Part shown: in pieces, positions 9,252-19,764 of the stretch | Layout: each line of letters starts with the position of its first letter | How positions within the stretch are numbered: position 1 is the first letter of the stretch | Origin: an uncultured Pelagibacteraceae bacterium | Lineage (GTDB): Bacteria > Pseudomonadota > Alphaproteobacteria > Pelagibacterales > Pelagibacteraceae | DNA: 64,000 nucleotides | NCBI GenBank assembly: GCA_902586125.1 | Contig: CACIGI010000001.1 | Location: 62,001-126,000, forward strand | Reading direction: 5' to 3' | Made by a program: the position numbers and the translations under genes | The notes under the pieces: generated by a model | What the model was told of the DNA's origin: nothing | Seen by the model: only the letters and a program-made list of their open reading frames with translations | Databases searched by the model: none

Positions 9252-9698
9252 ATGACAAGTAAGGATCTATCTATATTTAACTCATTAAGACCATTCTCGA
9301 TTGGGTTCGACGATATGTTTGATCAATTTGAGAATATGTTGGGAAATGGTGCAATGACAATGCAATCTAATTACCCACCATACAACATCAGAAAGACTGG
9401 TAAAGATAACTACGCTATTGAAGTTGCTTTAGCAGGATTCAACAAAAAAGATGTTGAGGTTGAGTTTGAAGATAATTTATTAACTGTAAGAACAAAACAA
9501 GTTGATAAATCTGAGGACAAAAATGCTGATGGAGAGATCATTCATAAGGGAATATCTCAAAGACAATTTGCTAGATCATTTACAATTGCTGATGACGTTA
9601 AAGTAAATGGTGCTGAGCTCAAAGATGGACTTTTAACAATATCTTGCGAGAGAATTGTACCAGAGCATAAGAAGAAAAAACTAATCGAAATTAGATAA
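9252..9698 (+). CDS. ibpA: Hsp20/alpha-crystallin small heat shock protein (IbpA-like)
   Basis: PPYNIRKTGKDNYAIEVALAGFNKKDVEVEFEDNLLTV and alpha-crystallin domain end. Confidence 0.93.
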   Translation: MTSKDLSIFNSLRPFSIGFDDMFDQFENMLGNGAMTMQSNYPPYNIRKTGKDNYAIEVALAGFNKKDVEVEFEDNLLTVRTKQVDKSEDKNADGEIIHKGISQRQFARSFTIADDVKVNGAELKDGLLTISCERIVPEHKKKKLIEIR

Positions 9699-9710
9699 GT
9701 TAAAGCCTTG

Positions 9711-9735
9711 CTTGCGGAGTAACTAGCTCCGCAAG
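9711..9735. terminator. Perfect 9-bp hairpin between convergent genes; probable bidirectional terminator
   Basis: CTTGCGGAG-TAACTAG-CTCCGCAAG lying between hsp20 stop and convergent lipoprotein stop. Confidence 0.75.
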
Positions 9736-9739
9736 TAAA

Positions 9740-10051
9740 CTAAAAACATCCTTTTGACGAAAATCCAATCACAACTGAGTTAGTGTCTACCTCAAATTTT
9801 CTTTCACAAGAAATACCATATTTTTTTGTTTTATATACAAGAACTTGATTTCCTTTTTCGTTCTTAAAATCTTCATCAGGATTTCCTAGATCAATTTTAA
9901 GTTCACTGGATAATTGACCTATGTATTTACCCAATCTTTTATTTTCTTGCTCGATAATTTTGTCAGTTTTTTCTTGTACGGTCTGGCATGCAGTGACCGT
10001 TAAGAGGCAACTGAGTAACAACACGATTAATTTAAAATTTCTCATCTTCAT
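9740..10051 (-). CDS. Small lipoprotein of unknown function
   Basis: Signal peptide with lipobox LLLSCLLTVTAC. Confidence 0.75.
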   Translation of the reverse strand: MKMRNFKLIVLLLSCLLTVTACQTVQEKTDKIIEQENKRLGKYIGQLSSELKIDLGNPDEDFKNEKGNQVLVYKTKKYGISCERKFEVDTNSVVIGFSSKGCF

Positions 10052-10169
10052 ATTCTAGCTTCTAAATATGACCAAAATATAAACTTCTTAGTTGAATTAT
10101 GTTAATAAAATTAGATTTGGCTGAGTATTTGTCAAAAGAATCATCTATTTAGTCAGGATAGGAGGAATA

Positions 10170-11480
10170 ATGTTAGACAAATATTTTGAGTACAAAAAAC
10201 ACAAAACAGATTTCAAAACAGAAGTAATAGCCGGAACGACTACTTTTTTAACCATGGCTTATATCATGTTTTTAAATCCGTTTATTTTATCAGGAGAATT
10301 TGCTGGACCAGAAAAAGGATTCTTTGATTTCGGCGCAGTTTACACTGCAACTATTCTAGCAACTGCTTTAGCTTGTTTCATAATGGCATTTCATGGAAAA
10401 ACTTGGCCAATTGGTCTTGCGCCAGGAATGGGGATTAATGCTTTTGTAGCTTTTGGAGTTTGTGCAGGTATGGGATATACACCGCAACAAGCTTTGGGTG
10501 CTGTATTAGTTGCTGGTGTATTATTTTTAATTATATCATTAACACCAATAAGAGCATGGCTTATCAACTCTATCCCTAAGAGTTTAAAGTTAGGAATTGG
10601 TGCAGGAATTGGTTTGTTCTTAGCAATTATTGGTCTTCAGATAATGGAAGTAGTTGTTGATAATCCTGTAACATTAGTACAGCTTGGAAATTTAAGTGAT
10701 CCACTTGTTTTATTAGGATGCGCAACTTTTATTGCAATAATTGTTTTGGATAAGATGAACGTCAAAGGCAATATCATTATTGGTATTTTAGTATTTAGTA
10801 TAATTGCTTGGGCTACGGGTCTTGCAAAATTTAATGGTATCGCAAGTGCTCCGCCCTCAATGACTTACCTTTTTGAATTTGATTTATCTGCAGCTATGAC
10901 AGCTGGAATGTCTACGGTCATTTTTACTCTATTGTTTGTAGACTTTTTTGATACTGCAGGAACTTTAACTTCAGTTGCCAATGTAGCTGGAAAAGTGAGC
11001 AAAGACGGAAAAGTTAAAGACATCAATAAAGCAATGCTATCAGACAGCGTAAGCACTGTTGCAGGAGCTGTAATGGGAACTACAACTGTAACTAGTTACG
11101 TTGAGTCTGGTGCTGGAGTAAAAGCTGGTGGGAAAACTGGAATGACCTCTTTGGTAATTGGTATATTATTTTTAGCATGTATATTTTTTGCGCCCTTAGC
11201 AACTAGTTTGCCAAAACAAATTGATGGTGCTGCTTTACTTTTTGTTTCAGTTCTATTTATAAGAAATATTACTGACATAGAGTGGAATGATGTTTCAGAG
11301 TCTGCCCCAGCAATTCTTGCGATGATCGCTATGCCTTTAACTTATAGTATCAGCAATGGTATTGCTCTGGCTTTCGTATCATATGCGTTGATCAAGATAT
11401 TTACTGGTAAATTTTCAACTACTTCACCAGCTATATGGGTAATAGCGATTTTGAGTGTTGTAAGTTTTGCAGTTGCTTAA
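10170..11480 (+). CDS. NCS2 family nucleobase permease (guanine/hypoxanthine type)
   Basis: KTEVIAGTTTFLTMAYIMFLNP, GLAPGMGINAFVAFGVC and FDTAGTLTSVA motifs. Confidence 0.92.
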   Translation: MLDKYFEYKKHKTDFKTEVIAGTTTFLTMAYIMFLNPFILSGEFAGPEKGFFDFGAVYTATILATALACFIMAFHGKTWPIGLAPGMGINAFVAFGVCAGMGYTPQQALGAVLVAGVLFLIISLTPIRAWLINSIPKSLKLGIGAGIGLFLAIIGLQIMEVVVDNPVTLVQLGNLSDPLVLLGCATFIAIIVLDKMNVKGNIIIGILVFSIIAWATGLAKFNGIASAPPSMTYLFEFDLSAAMTAGMSTVIFTLLFVDFFDTAGTLTSVANVAGKVSKDGKVKDINKAMLSDSVSTVAGAVMGTTTVTSYVESGAGVKAGGKTGMTSLVIGILFLACIFFAPLATSLPKQIDGAALLFVSVLFIRNITDIEWNDVSESAPAILAMIAMPLTYSISNGIALAFVSYALIKIFTGKFSTTSPAIWVIAILSVVSFAVA

Positions 11481-11491
11481 ATATTAATTGA

Positions 11492-11520
11492 ACAGGGCTA
11501 GTTATTAATACTAGCCCTGT
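11492..11520. terminator. Perfect 10-bp hairpin between convergent genes; probable bidirectional terminator
   Basis: ACAGGGCTAG-TTATTAATA-CTAGCCCTGT followed by TTTATTTTTT on + strand; overlaps last codons of the - strand gene. Confidence 0.78.
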
Positions 11521-12038
11521 TTATTTTTTCTCACAATCTCCTCAATAGACAATTCTTCATAATGTTCAGTTGGTTGAACAATCCAAGGATCTGAATCTAA
11601 CTTGATAGGACAAAAATCAGGTTCGAAAGTTGACGACTTCTTTTTCCATAAACAAGCAGTTCTAACTTCTTTTATATAATTTTTGGTTGGGCCATAATTT
11701 TTCAACCACTCTATGCTTTTATTAAGCGTTAAACCAGTATCGGAGAGATCATCTATTAGAAGAACCTTATTAAAATCTTTGTTATTTGCCAAAGAACTTA
11801 TTTCTCTAGCAAACATCAATTGGCCCTGTTGATCCTCTAAACCTTTACCTGAATAACTTTGGATAACAATATAAGCGATTGGTAATTTCAAAATTCTTGA
11901 TAAAATATCAATAATAGGGGCTGCCCCTCTCATGATGCCAACTAATACAGTTGGTTTATATTTTTCATGCATTTGTATTGCTAACTTTTCAACTATTTGA
12001 GTATATTCATCAAAACTGATAATTAATTTCTCTGCCAT
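11511..12038 (-). CDS. Purine phosphoribosyltransferase (xanthine/hypoxanthine type)
   Basis: VLLIDDLSDTGLTL PRPP-binding motif; convergent with the purine permease; likely start MAEKLIISFDEY (ORF track 12053). Confidence 0.85.
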   Translation of the reverse strand: MAEKLIISFDEYTQIVEKLAIQMHEKYKPTVLVGIMRGAAPIIDILSRILKLPIAYIVIQSYSGKGLEDQQGQLMFAREISSLANNKDFNKVLLIDDLSDTGLTLNKSIEWLKNYGPTKNYIKEVRTACLWKKKSSTFEPDFCPIKLDSDPWIVQPTEHYEELSIEEIVRKNKQG

Positions 12039-12081
12039 GAAATTTATTATCATAATTAAAAATAATTAAAAAGGAGAAATC

Positions 12082-12378
12082 ATGAAAGCCTATTGGATAA
12101 GTTTGTATACTAAAGTTGATGATCAAGAAAATTTAAAAAAGTATGCGGAGACAGTAACTCCAATCATTAAAAGTTATGGTGGTTTACCTTTAGTTAGAGG
12201 TGGCAAACATACAACTTTCGATGGCGATGATTTTTTAAGAACTGTGGTTTGGGAATTTCCAAATTTCGAGCAAGCTTTAAAATGTCATCAATCTAAAAAA
12301 TATCAGGCTGGTTGGGATTTAGCCAAAAAGACCACTATAAGACACATGCAAATCGTTGAGGGATTTAGTACTGAATAG
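12082..12378 (+). CDS. DUF1330 family protein
   Basis: MKAYWISLYTKVDDQENLKKYAETVTPIIKSYGG...RTVVWEFPNFEQALKCHQSKKYQ. Confidence 0.8.
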   Translation: MKAYWISLYTKVDDQENLKKYAETVTPIIKSYGGLPLVRGGKHTTFDGDDFLRTVVWEFPNFEQALKCHQSKKYQAGWDLAKKTTIRHMQIVEGFSTE

Positions 12379-13000
12379 GCTCAGGATCTATACTTCTCCA
12401 CAAATACCATGTAGCTACTGAACAATAAGGTGAAAATCTTTTTTGAAGTAAAGACACAAATTTTTCCGGTGGAAAATATTTTTTATTATAATTTTTAGAA
12501 ATCGCTCTCAAAAGCCCAATATCTTGTATAGGCCAAATGTCAGATCTATTATAAGTAAAAAGTAAAATCATTTCAGCCGACCATCTACCTATTTGTCTTA
12601 AATTAGATAAATAAACTATAGCTTCCTCATCACTCATATTCTTTATTAATTTAGGATTAAAGGATTTATTAAGAATTTGTTTGGCTAAACTTTTTATTCC
12701 CAAAACTTTTTGCCTACTTAATCCACAATTTCTAAGTTGTGTTGTTGTCAATTTAGATACAGTTTTAGGATTAATTTTATTTTTACATTTTTTCTTAAAT
12801 TTTAAAAAAACTGAATTTGCTGCAACAACACTTATTTGCTGGCCAATAATACTTTTACACAATGAAAAAAAAATATCCTTTCTTGAGGTAAGAATCGTTT
12901 CATTGGGACTTCGATAATTTTTAATTAATTTTGACATTATTTTATCCCTTTTTGATAAATATCTTTTAGCTTTATTCCAATATTTTGGAACTTTAGTCAT
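12365..13000 (-). CDS. DNA-3-methyladenine glycosylase II (HhH-GPD family)
   Basis: SLCKSIIGQQIS, LRQIGRWSAEMILLF, WPIQDIGL. Confidence 0.87.
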   Translation of the reverse strand: MTKVPKYWNKAKRYLSKRDKIMSKLIKNYRSPNETILTSRKDIFFSLCKSIIGQQISVVAANSVFLKFKKKCKNKINPKTVSKLTTTQLRNCGLSRQKVLGIKSLAKQILNKSFNPKLIKNMSDEEAIVYLSNLRQIGRWSAEMILLFTYNRSDIWPIQDIGLLRAISKNYNKKYFPPEKFVSLLQKRFSPYCSVATWYLWRSIDPEPIQY

Positions 13001-13877
13001 TGATTGTTTTAGAAGTAATCATTTTTTTATTGTAAATTTCTCTTCTAAAAATAATTAATGTTGAAATAATTACCAAAGAGGCTCCAAGAAGAGTTTTGAT
13101 TGTTGGAACCTCATCCCAAATGAAATATCCAAAAATTATTGCAAACAAAAGAGCTAAATATTTTAAAGGAGTTACCAAGGAAACCTCTGAATATTTATAT
13201 GACTGACCTAACCATAAATTTGCAACACCTCCAAAAATACCAATAAAAGATAATAAAATAAAATCCTGTAAATTGGGCATAACCCATCCTTGTGGAATAG
13301 TTAAAAAACTCAATAAGGTTATTGATAAGGAAAAATAGAATGAAATTAACCAAACTGGTTCTGTGGTTGATAACTGTCTTATTGATATTGCTACATAAGA
13401 TAGACCAAGACAAAATATTATAGGAAAAATATAATAAATGTTAAGTTCACTTATCCCTGGTTCAGTGATTACCAATATTCCCACAAAACCAACTATCACA
13501 GCTAACCATCTATAAATTCCAACTTTTTCACTCAATAAAAAAATTGAAAATATAGTTGTAAAAATTGGAGCAGCAAAAGAAATACTTACCACAGTTGCGA
13601 GGGGTAATTTTCTTAAAGCAATAAAAATTGCTACTAAAGCAATTAAACCCGACAAGCACCTTAGGGCATGCAAGCCTGGTCTTTTAGTTTGATAAAAATT
13701 GTGAAGTCTATCTCTTGGTATAATGAAAAAATAAAATAGTATCCCAAAAAACCCTCTAAAAAATAAAACCTGTCCAATTGGATAATCGACTGACCACTTG
13801 ACAATTATATCCATTAGTGAGAAAGCACAAACAGACATAAACATGTACAAAAATCCCAATTGATTTTTACTAAGCAT
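12993..13877 (-). CDS. EamA/DMT family transporter
   Basis: Ten hydrophobic helices; KLPLATVVSISFAAPIFTTIFSIFLLSEKVG. Confidence 0.87.
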   Translation of the reverse strand: MLSKNQLGFLYMFMSVCAFSLMDIIVKWSVDYPIGQVLFFRGFFGILFYFFIIPRDRLHNFYQTKRPGLHALRCLSGLIALVAIFIALRKLPLATVVSISFAAPIFTTIFSIFLLSEKVGIYRWLAVIVGFVGILVITEPGISELNIYYIFPIIFCLGLSYVAISIRQLSTTEPVWLISFYFSLSITLLSFLTIPQGWVMPNLQDFILLSFIGIFGGVANLWLGQSYKYSEVSLVTPLKYLALLFAIIFGYFIWDEVPTIKTLLGASLVIISTLIIFRREIYNKKMITSKTIND

Positions 13878-13912
13878 ACGAATAATTTGTAAATTAATTT
13901 AAATCATAATCA

Positions 13913-14356
13913 ATGGAAATAGCAGTTTTAGCACTTGGATGTTTTTGGGGACCTGAAATCAAATTCAGCAAAATTAATGGTGTTATCAAAACTGAAGTTG
14001 GCTATTGCGGTGGTAATAGTTCACAAACCACCTATAAAGAAGTTTGCACAGGGAGTACAAATCATGCTGAAGTTGTTAAAATTGACTTTGATGAGAAGAT
14101 AATTACTTATGAGGAAATTTTAAAAATTTTTTTTGAAATTCATGACCCAACTACACTAAATTCTCAAGGACCAGATTTTGGTACACAATATAGAAGTGAA
14201 ATCTTTTATTTGAATGACAATCAAAAAAAAATTGCAGAAGATGTTCTAGACCAGGTCAATAAAAAGTTATCAGGGAAAGTAGTAACAAAAATTTCCCTAC
14301 TAAAAAACTATTGTATCGCTGAGGAATATCATCAAAAATATTTAGAAAAGAGATAA
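13913..14356 (+). CDS. msrA: Peptide-methionine (S)-S-oxide reductase
   Basis: GCFWG, VGYCGG, DPTTLNSQGPDFGTQYRS. Confidence 0.95.
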   Translation: MEIAVLALGCFWGPEIKFSKINGVIKTEVGYCGGNSSQTTYKEVCTGSTNHAEVVKIDFDEKIITYEEILKIFFEIHDPTTLNSQGPDFGTQYRSEIFYLNDNQKKIAEDVLDQVNKKLSGKVVTKISLLKNYCIAEEYHQKYLEKR

Positions 14357-15171
14357 TGTCATTAGTAGAAACTGATTGGCTCGAAAATAACAAAGACAAA
14401 GTAAAAATAATTGATTGCTCGTGGCACATGCCACAAACGAAAAGAAACGGTTTTGAAGAGTATAAAACTCAACATATCCCAGAGTCTATTTTTTTTGATC
14501 TAGATGATAATTCTGACAAAAATACAAGTCTTCCTCATATGTTAGTAAATAAATATGATTGGGAAAAAATAGTTTCAAAGATGGGTATAAAAAATCATGA
14601 TATTATTATTATTTACGATAATTCTGATGTTGTAAGTTCATGTCGATGTTGGTTTAATTTTATCTATAATGGTCATGATCCTAAACTAGTTTATGTTTTA
14701 AATGGAGGTTTAAAAAAATGGCTAAAAGAAAAAAGAAAAGTAACAAATAATTCAACCAAAATTGTGAAATCAAACTACAAAAGTTTTGAAAAACAAGAAT
14801 TAGTTAAAAACAAAGACTCAATTGATCAAAATATAATGACCCAAAATTTTAGAGTTGTTGATGCGAGAAGCAAAGAAAGATTTGAAGGAAAGGTTCCTGA
14901 ACCTAGAAAAGGATTAAAAAGTGGAAGTATTAAAAATTCTGTATGCATACCATTTGGTTATTGTCTTAATGAGGATAGAACTTTTAAAAAAAAAAAAGAA
15001 CTTGAAAAAATTTTTCAATCTTCTTTAAAAAACTTAAATGATAAAAATATTGTTTTTTCGTGTGGCTCTGGGGTAACCGCGTGTGTTTTGGCACTAGCTT
15101 ATTCTTTAATAAATGATAAATATCGACCCTGTATTTATGATGGCTCTTGGGCTGAATACGGGTTAATTTAA
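14356..15171 (+). CDS. sseA: Thiosulfate/3-mercaptopyruvate sulfurtransferase (tandem rhodanese)
   Basis: Two rhodanese repeats; active-site loop SCGSGVTACVLALA. Confidence 0.92.
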   Translation: MSLVETDWLENNKDKVKIIDCSWHMPQTKRNGFEEYKTQHIPESIFFDLDDNSDKNTSLPHMLVNKYDWEKIVSKMGIKNHDIIIIYDNSDVVSSCRCWFNFIYNGHDPKLVYVLNGGLKKWLKEKRKVTNNSTKIVKSNYKSFEKQELVKNKDSIDQNIMTQNFRVVDARSKERFEGKVPEPRKGLKSGSIKNSVCIPFGYCLNEDRTFKKKKELEKIFQSSLKNLNDKNIVFSCGSGVTACVLALAYSLINDKYRPCIYDGSWAEYGLI

Positions 15172-15176
15172 AAAAA

Positions 15177-16046
15177 ATGAAAAGGTCGACTAAAACTATA
15201 TCAATTATTTTAATTTTTTTTCTAATCATTGCAGCAGTGATTATTAGTAGAACGATGATTGGAAATCATTTTAAAAAAAAATTTAGTAAGACACCCCCTC
15301 CAGGAATAATTGTCACCGAAGTAGTAAAAAAAGAATTTGCTGAAACAATAGAGACATTTGGTACTGCAATTTCAAAAAAATCTGAAACTTTTAAAATAAA
15401 AAAAGATGATCTTTTTGAAGATTTAAAATTGAAAGACTTTGTCAAAAAAGGAGATGTATTAATAAAGTTAAAAAGTGGAAATATTATAGCTCCATTCAGT
15501 GGAGTACTTGGTTACACTGGGCTTACAGAAGATATTCTTATATCTAACAATATATTCATTATAACATTAGATGATAACTCAACTATCTATTCAGACATTA
15601 AAATTCCAGAGAATTATTCTGCATCTATTAAGAAAGGTCTCCCAGTTGACGTAAAATTATCTAGTTTTAAAGACAAAACTTTTTTAGGTGAGGTTGATTT
15701 TGTATCAAGCAGAATAAACGCAGATACAAGAAGCATATTATCCAGAATTAAAGTGGAAAATAGTAATCTTGAACTTATCTCGGGATCTTTATTAGAAGTA
15801 AGTGTAAAATTTAATCTTAGAAACGCATTAAGTGTGCCTGATACAAGTGTGATGATTGAGGGGGACAAATCCTATGTTTACAAAATAGATGGCGAGAATA
15901 TTGTAAATAAAACTGAGGTTCAAACAGGTCTAAGAAGTAATAAAAACATCGAGGTAATTTCTGGATTAAGTGAAGGGGAAATAATTGTTGCTGAAGGATT
16001 AAAAAAAGTAAGACCTAGAGGAAAAATAAAACCTATTACAAAATAA
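15177..16046 (+). CDS. RND efflux system periplasmic adaptor (MFP) subunit
   Basis: N-terminal TM, HlyD/barrel-sandwich segment, adjacent to RND permease. Confidence 0.87.
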   Translation: MKRSTKTISIILIFFLIIAAVIISRTMIGNHFKKKFSKTPPPGIIVTEVVKKEFAETIETFGTAISKKSETFKIKKDDLFEDLKLKDFVKKGDVLIKLKSGNIIAPFSGVLGYTGLTEDILISNNIFIITLDDNSTIYSDIKIPENYSASIKKGLPVDVKLSSFKDKTFLGEVDFVSSRINADTRSILSRIKVENSNLELISGSLLEVSVKFNLRNALSVPDTSVMIEGDKSYVYKIDGENIVNKTEVQTGLRSNKNIEVISGLSEGEIIVAEGLKKVRPRGKIKPITK

Positions 16047-19000
16047 ATGTTTATAACTGAACTAAGTATAAAAAGACCAGCTGTTTCTTGGGTAATGTCT
16101 TTAATCCTAATTATTTTTGGTTTATTTGTCTTTTGGAAATTACCTATTAGAGAATTACCCAATGGAATACAGCCACCTGTAGTCCAGGTTCAAGTGGATT
16201 ATAAATCTGCATCAGCATCAATTGTGGATCAAGAAGTCACACAAGTCGTTGAGGATGTTATTGGAGGTGCTGAAGGTATAAAAAACATAGACTCAAAATC
16301 TGAGAATGGGAGAAGCACAATTAATGTAGAGTTTGATACTAGCATTGATTTAGATAATGCCGCGAATGATGTAAGAGAGAGAGTTGCGAGAGTTGTAGAT
16401 AATTTACCATCTGAGTCTGATCCTCCTCAAATATTAAAAAGAGCAGCTGGTTTTACTACAACTATGTGGTTGTCATTATCATCTGCAACTTGGAGTGATC
16501 TTGAGCTAGGAGACTATGCAGAAAGATATTTAGTAGATCAGTTTTCTAGTATTAAAAATGTTGGAAGGATTCTTGTTGGTGGTCTAAGAGAATTAAGTAT
16601 TAGAGTTTGGATAGATCCAATTAAACTTGCTGCAAATGATTTAACTATTAAAGAAGTCGAACTCGCAATGCGCGGAGAAAATATAAGTCTTCCAGCTGGT
16701 ACTCTTGAGGCAGATAACATTGACCTAACATTAAATTTAGATAAATCATACAACGATATAAATTCAATAAAACAGTTACCAATAAAAAAAACAAATAATA
16801 AAGTCATTTTGTTATCTGACGTTGCTGATATTGAATTTGGACCTGTTTCAGAAAAAACACTTTTTAAAGCCCAAACAAAAGATCAGGTTAATTTAAGGAC
16901 AGTGGGTATTGGTATTTACGCAAGAAGTGGGGCCTCAACAGTCGAGCTTTCCAATGAAATCAAAAAAAAGATAGTAGAAGTTAAAAAATCTTTACCAAAT
17001 GAATTAGATTTAAGAGTTTCGTTTAATAGAGCAAACTACGTGGAGGCTGCTATTGAAGAGGTATATAAAACCCTTTTAATTGCTTTTGTATTAGTAGTAC
17101 TAATAATTTATTTATTTCTCGGGAATCTTAAAGCTGTAGTTGTTCCAGCAATCGCTCTCCCAGTAAGCTTAATAGCATCTTTTTTAGGTCTTTATATTTT
17201 TGGATTGTCCATAAATATATTTGTTCTTTTAAGTTTTATTTTAGCGATTGGAATAATTACTGATGACTCGGTGATTATGACTGATGCGATATATCGAAGA
17301 ATAGAAAATGGAGAAACCCCACTAGTTGCTGCCTATAAAGGGTCTAAACAAATTTCGTTTGCAATTATAGCGACAACATTAATTCTAGTAGCTGTATTTT
17401 TACCACTTATATTCATAGAGGGAATTTCAGGAACATTATTTAGAGAAACAGCAATTGCATTATCATTTTCAATAGTTGTCTCATCATTTGTTGCTCTTAC
17501 TTTGTCGCCAATGCTTGCAAGTAAATTTTTAAACAAAAAGACCTCAAAAAAAATTTTTATTAAAAAATTTGAAAAAATATTTTTAGGATTTTCAAAATTC
17601 TACAGAGAAACTTTAGATGTTATTACTCACAAAACAAAATCAGTAGGTTTTTTTATTATATTTATAGTTATTTGCTCTATATTATTGTTTAGTTTTTCTA
17701 AGAAAGAATTATTACCAATGGAAGATCGTGGTGCCTATTTAATTATTGGTGCAACAGATGAAGGGAGCTCTTTTGAGTACACACAAGAACAAGCACAAAA
17801 AGTCGAAGCTAGATTAATCCCACTTTTACAAGCTGAAGATAGTCCATACTCAAGATTTATTATGAGAGTCCCCGGTTTTGGTAATTCTGCGAACTCATAT
17901 AATAGTTTTATCATAATTGCACTTTTAGATGACTGGAAAAATAGGAAAAAAGGACAACAAGTCGTTTTAAGAGAAGCTATTGGAAAAATTGTTACATTAC
18001 CTCAAGCTCTTGCATTTCCTATATCTCCACAATCAATCAGGGTGTCTAACTATAATAAGCCAGTGCAAATGGTTATTTATGGAAATACCTATGATGAACT
18101 TGAAGAGATTCAAAAAAGAGTAATTAGAAAATTAAGATCAAATAAAAGTCTGTCAAGAATTGAGTCCGATTATAATCGAAACAAGCCTGAAGTGAAATTA
18201 GTTATTAATAAAAATAAAGCTAAAGATTTAGGTGTTTCAATAAAAGCAATAGGGGAAACACTTGAAACTCTTTATGGTGGAAAAAAAATTACAACTTTCA
18301 ATAAATTAGGTAAAGAATATCCAATTGTAGTTCAGCAATATTTATCTGATAGAAGAAATAAAGAAGGAGTTTCTAAAATTTTTGTTCGTTCTGAAACTAA
18401 TGGGAAACTAATCTCTTTGTCAAATTTAGTTAGTTTTAAAGAGGAAGGTTCAGCGAAACAACTTGCAAGATACAATAGACAACGAGCTGTCACTATATCT
18501 GCAAATATTAGTGAAGGGTACACCTTAACAGAGGCAATAAAATTCTTTGAGAATATCATGGCAGATTTAGCTCCAAAAAATCAAATTACCTGGAAGGGTA
18601 AATCAGAAGAAATTAAAGAGACTAGTAATGAATTATTTATAATTTTTGCTCTTGCATTACTCACAGCTTACCTGGTGATGGCAGCAACATTTAACTCTTT
18701 CATTCATCCTTTCATTATAGTTTTGACTGTTCCTTTGGCAATTTTTGGTGGGTTAGTATTTATTTTATTTTTAAATAGTTCAATAAATATTTTTTCTCAA
18801 ATCGCTTTGATAATACTTATTGGTATATCGACTAAAAATAGTATTTTGATTGTTGATTATGCTAATCGAATAAGAACTACAGGAAAAAGTATTGAACTAG
18901 CTGTGAAAGAGGCTTGTGCAGTAAGATTTAGACCTATCATTATGACATCATTGAGCACAATGATCGCAATGATACCTTTAGTTATAGGAAATATCGGCCC

Positions 19001-19175
19001 AGGTGCAGGTGAGGGATCAAGATTAGCTGTAGGAGCAACTATTTTAGGTGGTATGATAATTTCAACTTTTTTCACATTATACGTTACTCCATCAATGTAT
19101 TTAGCTTTAGCAAAAAACACTAAAAGGATTGACGTGATAGACCTAGAGTTAAAAAAAGAACTTTCTAAAAAATAA
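16047..19175 (+). CDS. RND family multidrug-type efflux permease (AcrB/MexB-like)
   Basis: 1042 aa; GIITDDSVIMTDAIYRRIENG, ISTKNSILIVDYAN, RPIIMTSLSTMIAMIPL. Confidence 0.94.
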   Translation: MFITELSIKRPAVSWVMSLILIIFGLFVFWKLPIRELPNGIQPPVVQVQVDYKSASASIVDQEVTQVVEDVIGGAEGIKNIDSKSENGRSTINVEFDTSIDLDNAANDVRERVARVVDNLPSESDPPQILKRAAGFTTTMWLSLSSATWSDLELGDYAERYLVDQFSSIKNVGRILVGGLRELSIRVWIDPIKLAANDLTIKEVELAMRGENISLPAGTLEADNIDLTLNLDKSYNDINSIKQLPIKKTNNKVILLSDVADIEFGPVSEKTLFKAQTKDQVNLRTVGIGIYARSGASTVELSNEIKKKIVEVKKSLPNELDLRVSFNRANYVEAAIEEVYKTLLIAFVLVVLIIYLFLGNLKAVVVPAIALPVSLIASFLGLYIFGLSINIFVLLSFILAIGIITDDSVIMTDAIYRRIENGETPLVAAYKGSKQISFAIIATTLILVAVFLPLIFIEGISGTLFRETAIALSFSIVVSSFVALTLSPMLASKFLNKKTSKKIFIKKFEKIFLGFSKFYRETLDVITHKTKSVGFFIIFIVICSILLFSFSKKELLPMEDRGAYLIIGATDEGSSFEYTQEQAQKVEARLIPLLQAEDSPYSRFIMRVPGFGNSANSYNSFIIIALLDDWKNRKKGQQVVLREAIGKIVTLPQALAFPISPQSIRVSNYNKPVQMVIYGNTYDELEEIQKRVIRKLRSNKSLSRIESDYNRNKPEVKLVINKNKAKDLGVSIKAIGETLETLYGGKKITTFNKLGKEYPIVVQQYLSDRRNKEGVSKIFVRSETNGKLISLSNLVSFKEEGSAKQLARYNRQRAVTISANISEGYTLTEAIKFFENIMADLAPKNQITWKGKSEEIKETSNELFIIFALALLTAYLVMAATFNSFIHPFIIVLTVPLAIFGGLVFILFLNSSINIFSQIALIILIGISTKNSILIVDYANRIRTTGKSIELAVKEACAVRFRPIIMTSLSTMIAMIPLVIGNIGPGAGEGSRLAVGATILGGMIISTFFTLYVTPSMYLALAKNTKRIDVIDLELKKELSKK

Positions 19176-19764
19176 TATATTTATTTTTATTTAAAGAATT
19201 GCTGCAACTTAATAATTGTTTTTTATAAATATTAGATTGTTTCTCTACTTTTTTAGCTAATCCAATAACTTTTTTATTTTTTTTATAATGCTTAAAATTT
19301 CCCCAGCCCTCATGATAAGCCAAATATTGTTTAAAAGCATCTTGTTTGGAAATTTTTAAAATAGTTTCTGATTTGCTGGTGTACCAACCAATGAAATCAA
19401 CACTATCTTTAAATCTAACTCTTGTTGCTAACTTATTTCCTGTTTCTTTTTTATATTGTTCCCAAGTCCCTTTGACTGCCTGAGAATATCCAAATGAACT
19501 TGATGGACGTTTATAAGGAATTACTTTAAATATTTTTTGTCTGGCTGGCTTAGCTAACCAGTCAAAATCTGACTCCATTTTGATTATAGCTAATTGAATA
19601 TAAATAGGAGTACCCCATTTTTGCTCTGTTTTTTTTGCATACTTATACCAAAGATACCGTTCATTAAATATTGAACAACTATTTGCAGTATTTGATGGAA
19701 TTGATGAACATCCTGTTAAGAAAAAAATAAATAATATAATAAATTTATTTTTTAGTAGTCCCAT
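19165..19764 (-). CDS. Lipoprotein with lytic transglycosylase (SLT)-like domain
   Basis: Lipobox FFLTGCSS; E in IKMESDFDWLAK and SSFGYSQAVKGTWEQYKKETG. Confidence 0.75.
   Translation of the reverse strand: MGLLKNKFIILFIFFLTGCSSIPSNTANSCSIFNERYLWYKYAKKTEQKWGTPIYIQLAIIKMESDFDWLAKPARQKIFKVIPYKRPSSSFGYSQAVKGTWEQYKKETGNKLATRVRFKDSVDFIGWYTSKSETILKISKQDAFKQYLAYHEGWGNFKHYKKNKKVIGLAKKVEKQSNIYKKQLLSCSNSLNKNKYIIF

Noticed and set aside
10052-10169. Possible purine riboswitch upstream of NCS2 permease
   Set aside because: No purine-aptamer loop-loop or junction consensus seen; only an SD (AGGAGG) before ATG
10865-11278. - strand ORFs inside the NCS2 permease
   Set aside because: Antisense shadows of a well-supported conserved gene
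15614-19120. Several - strand ORFs inside the RND adaptor/permease genes
   Set aside because: Antisense shadows with no recognisable domains
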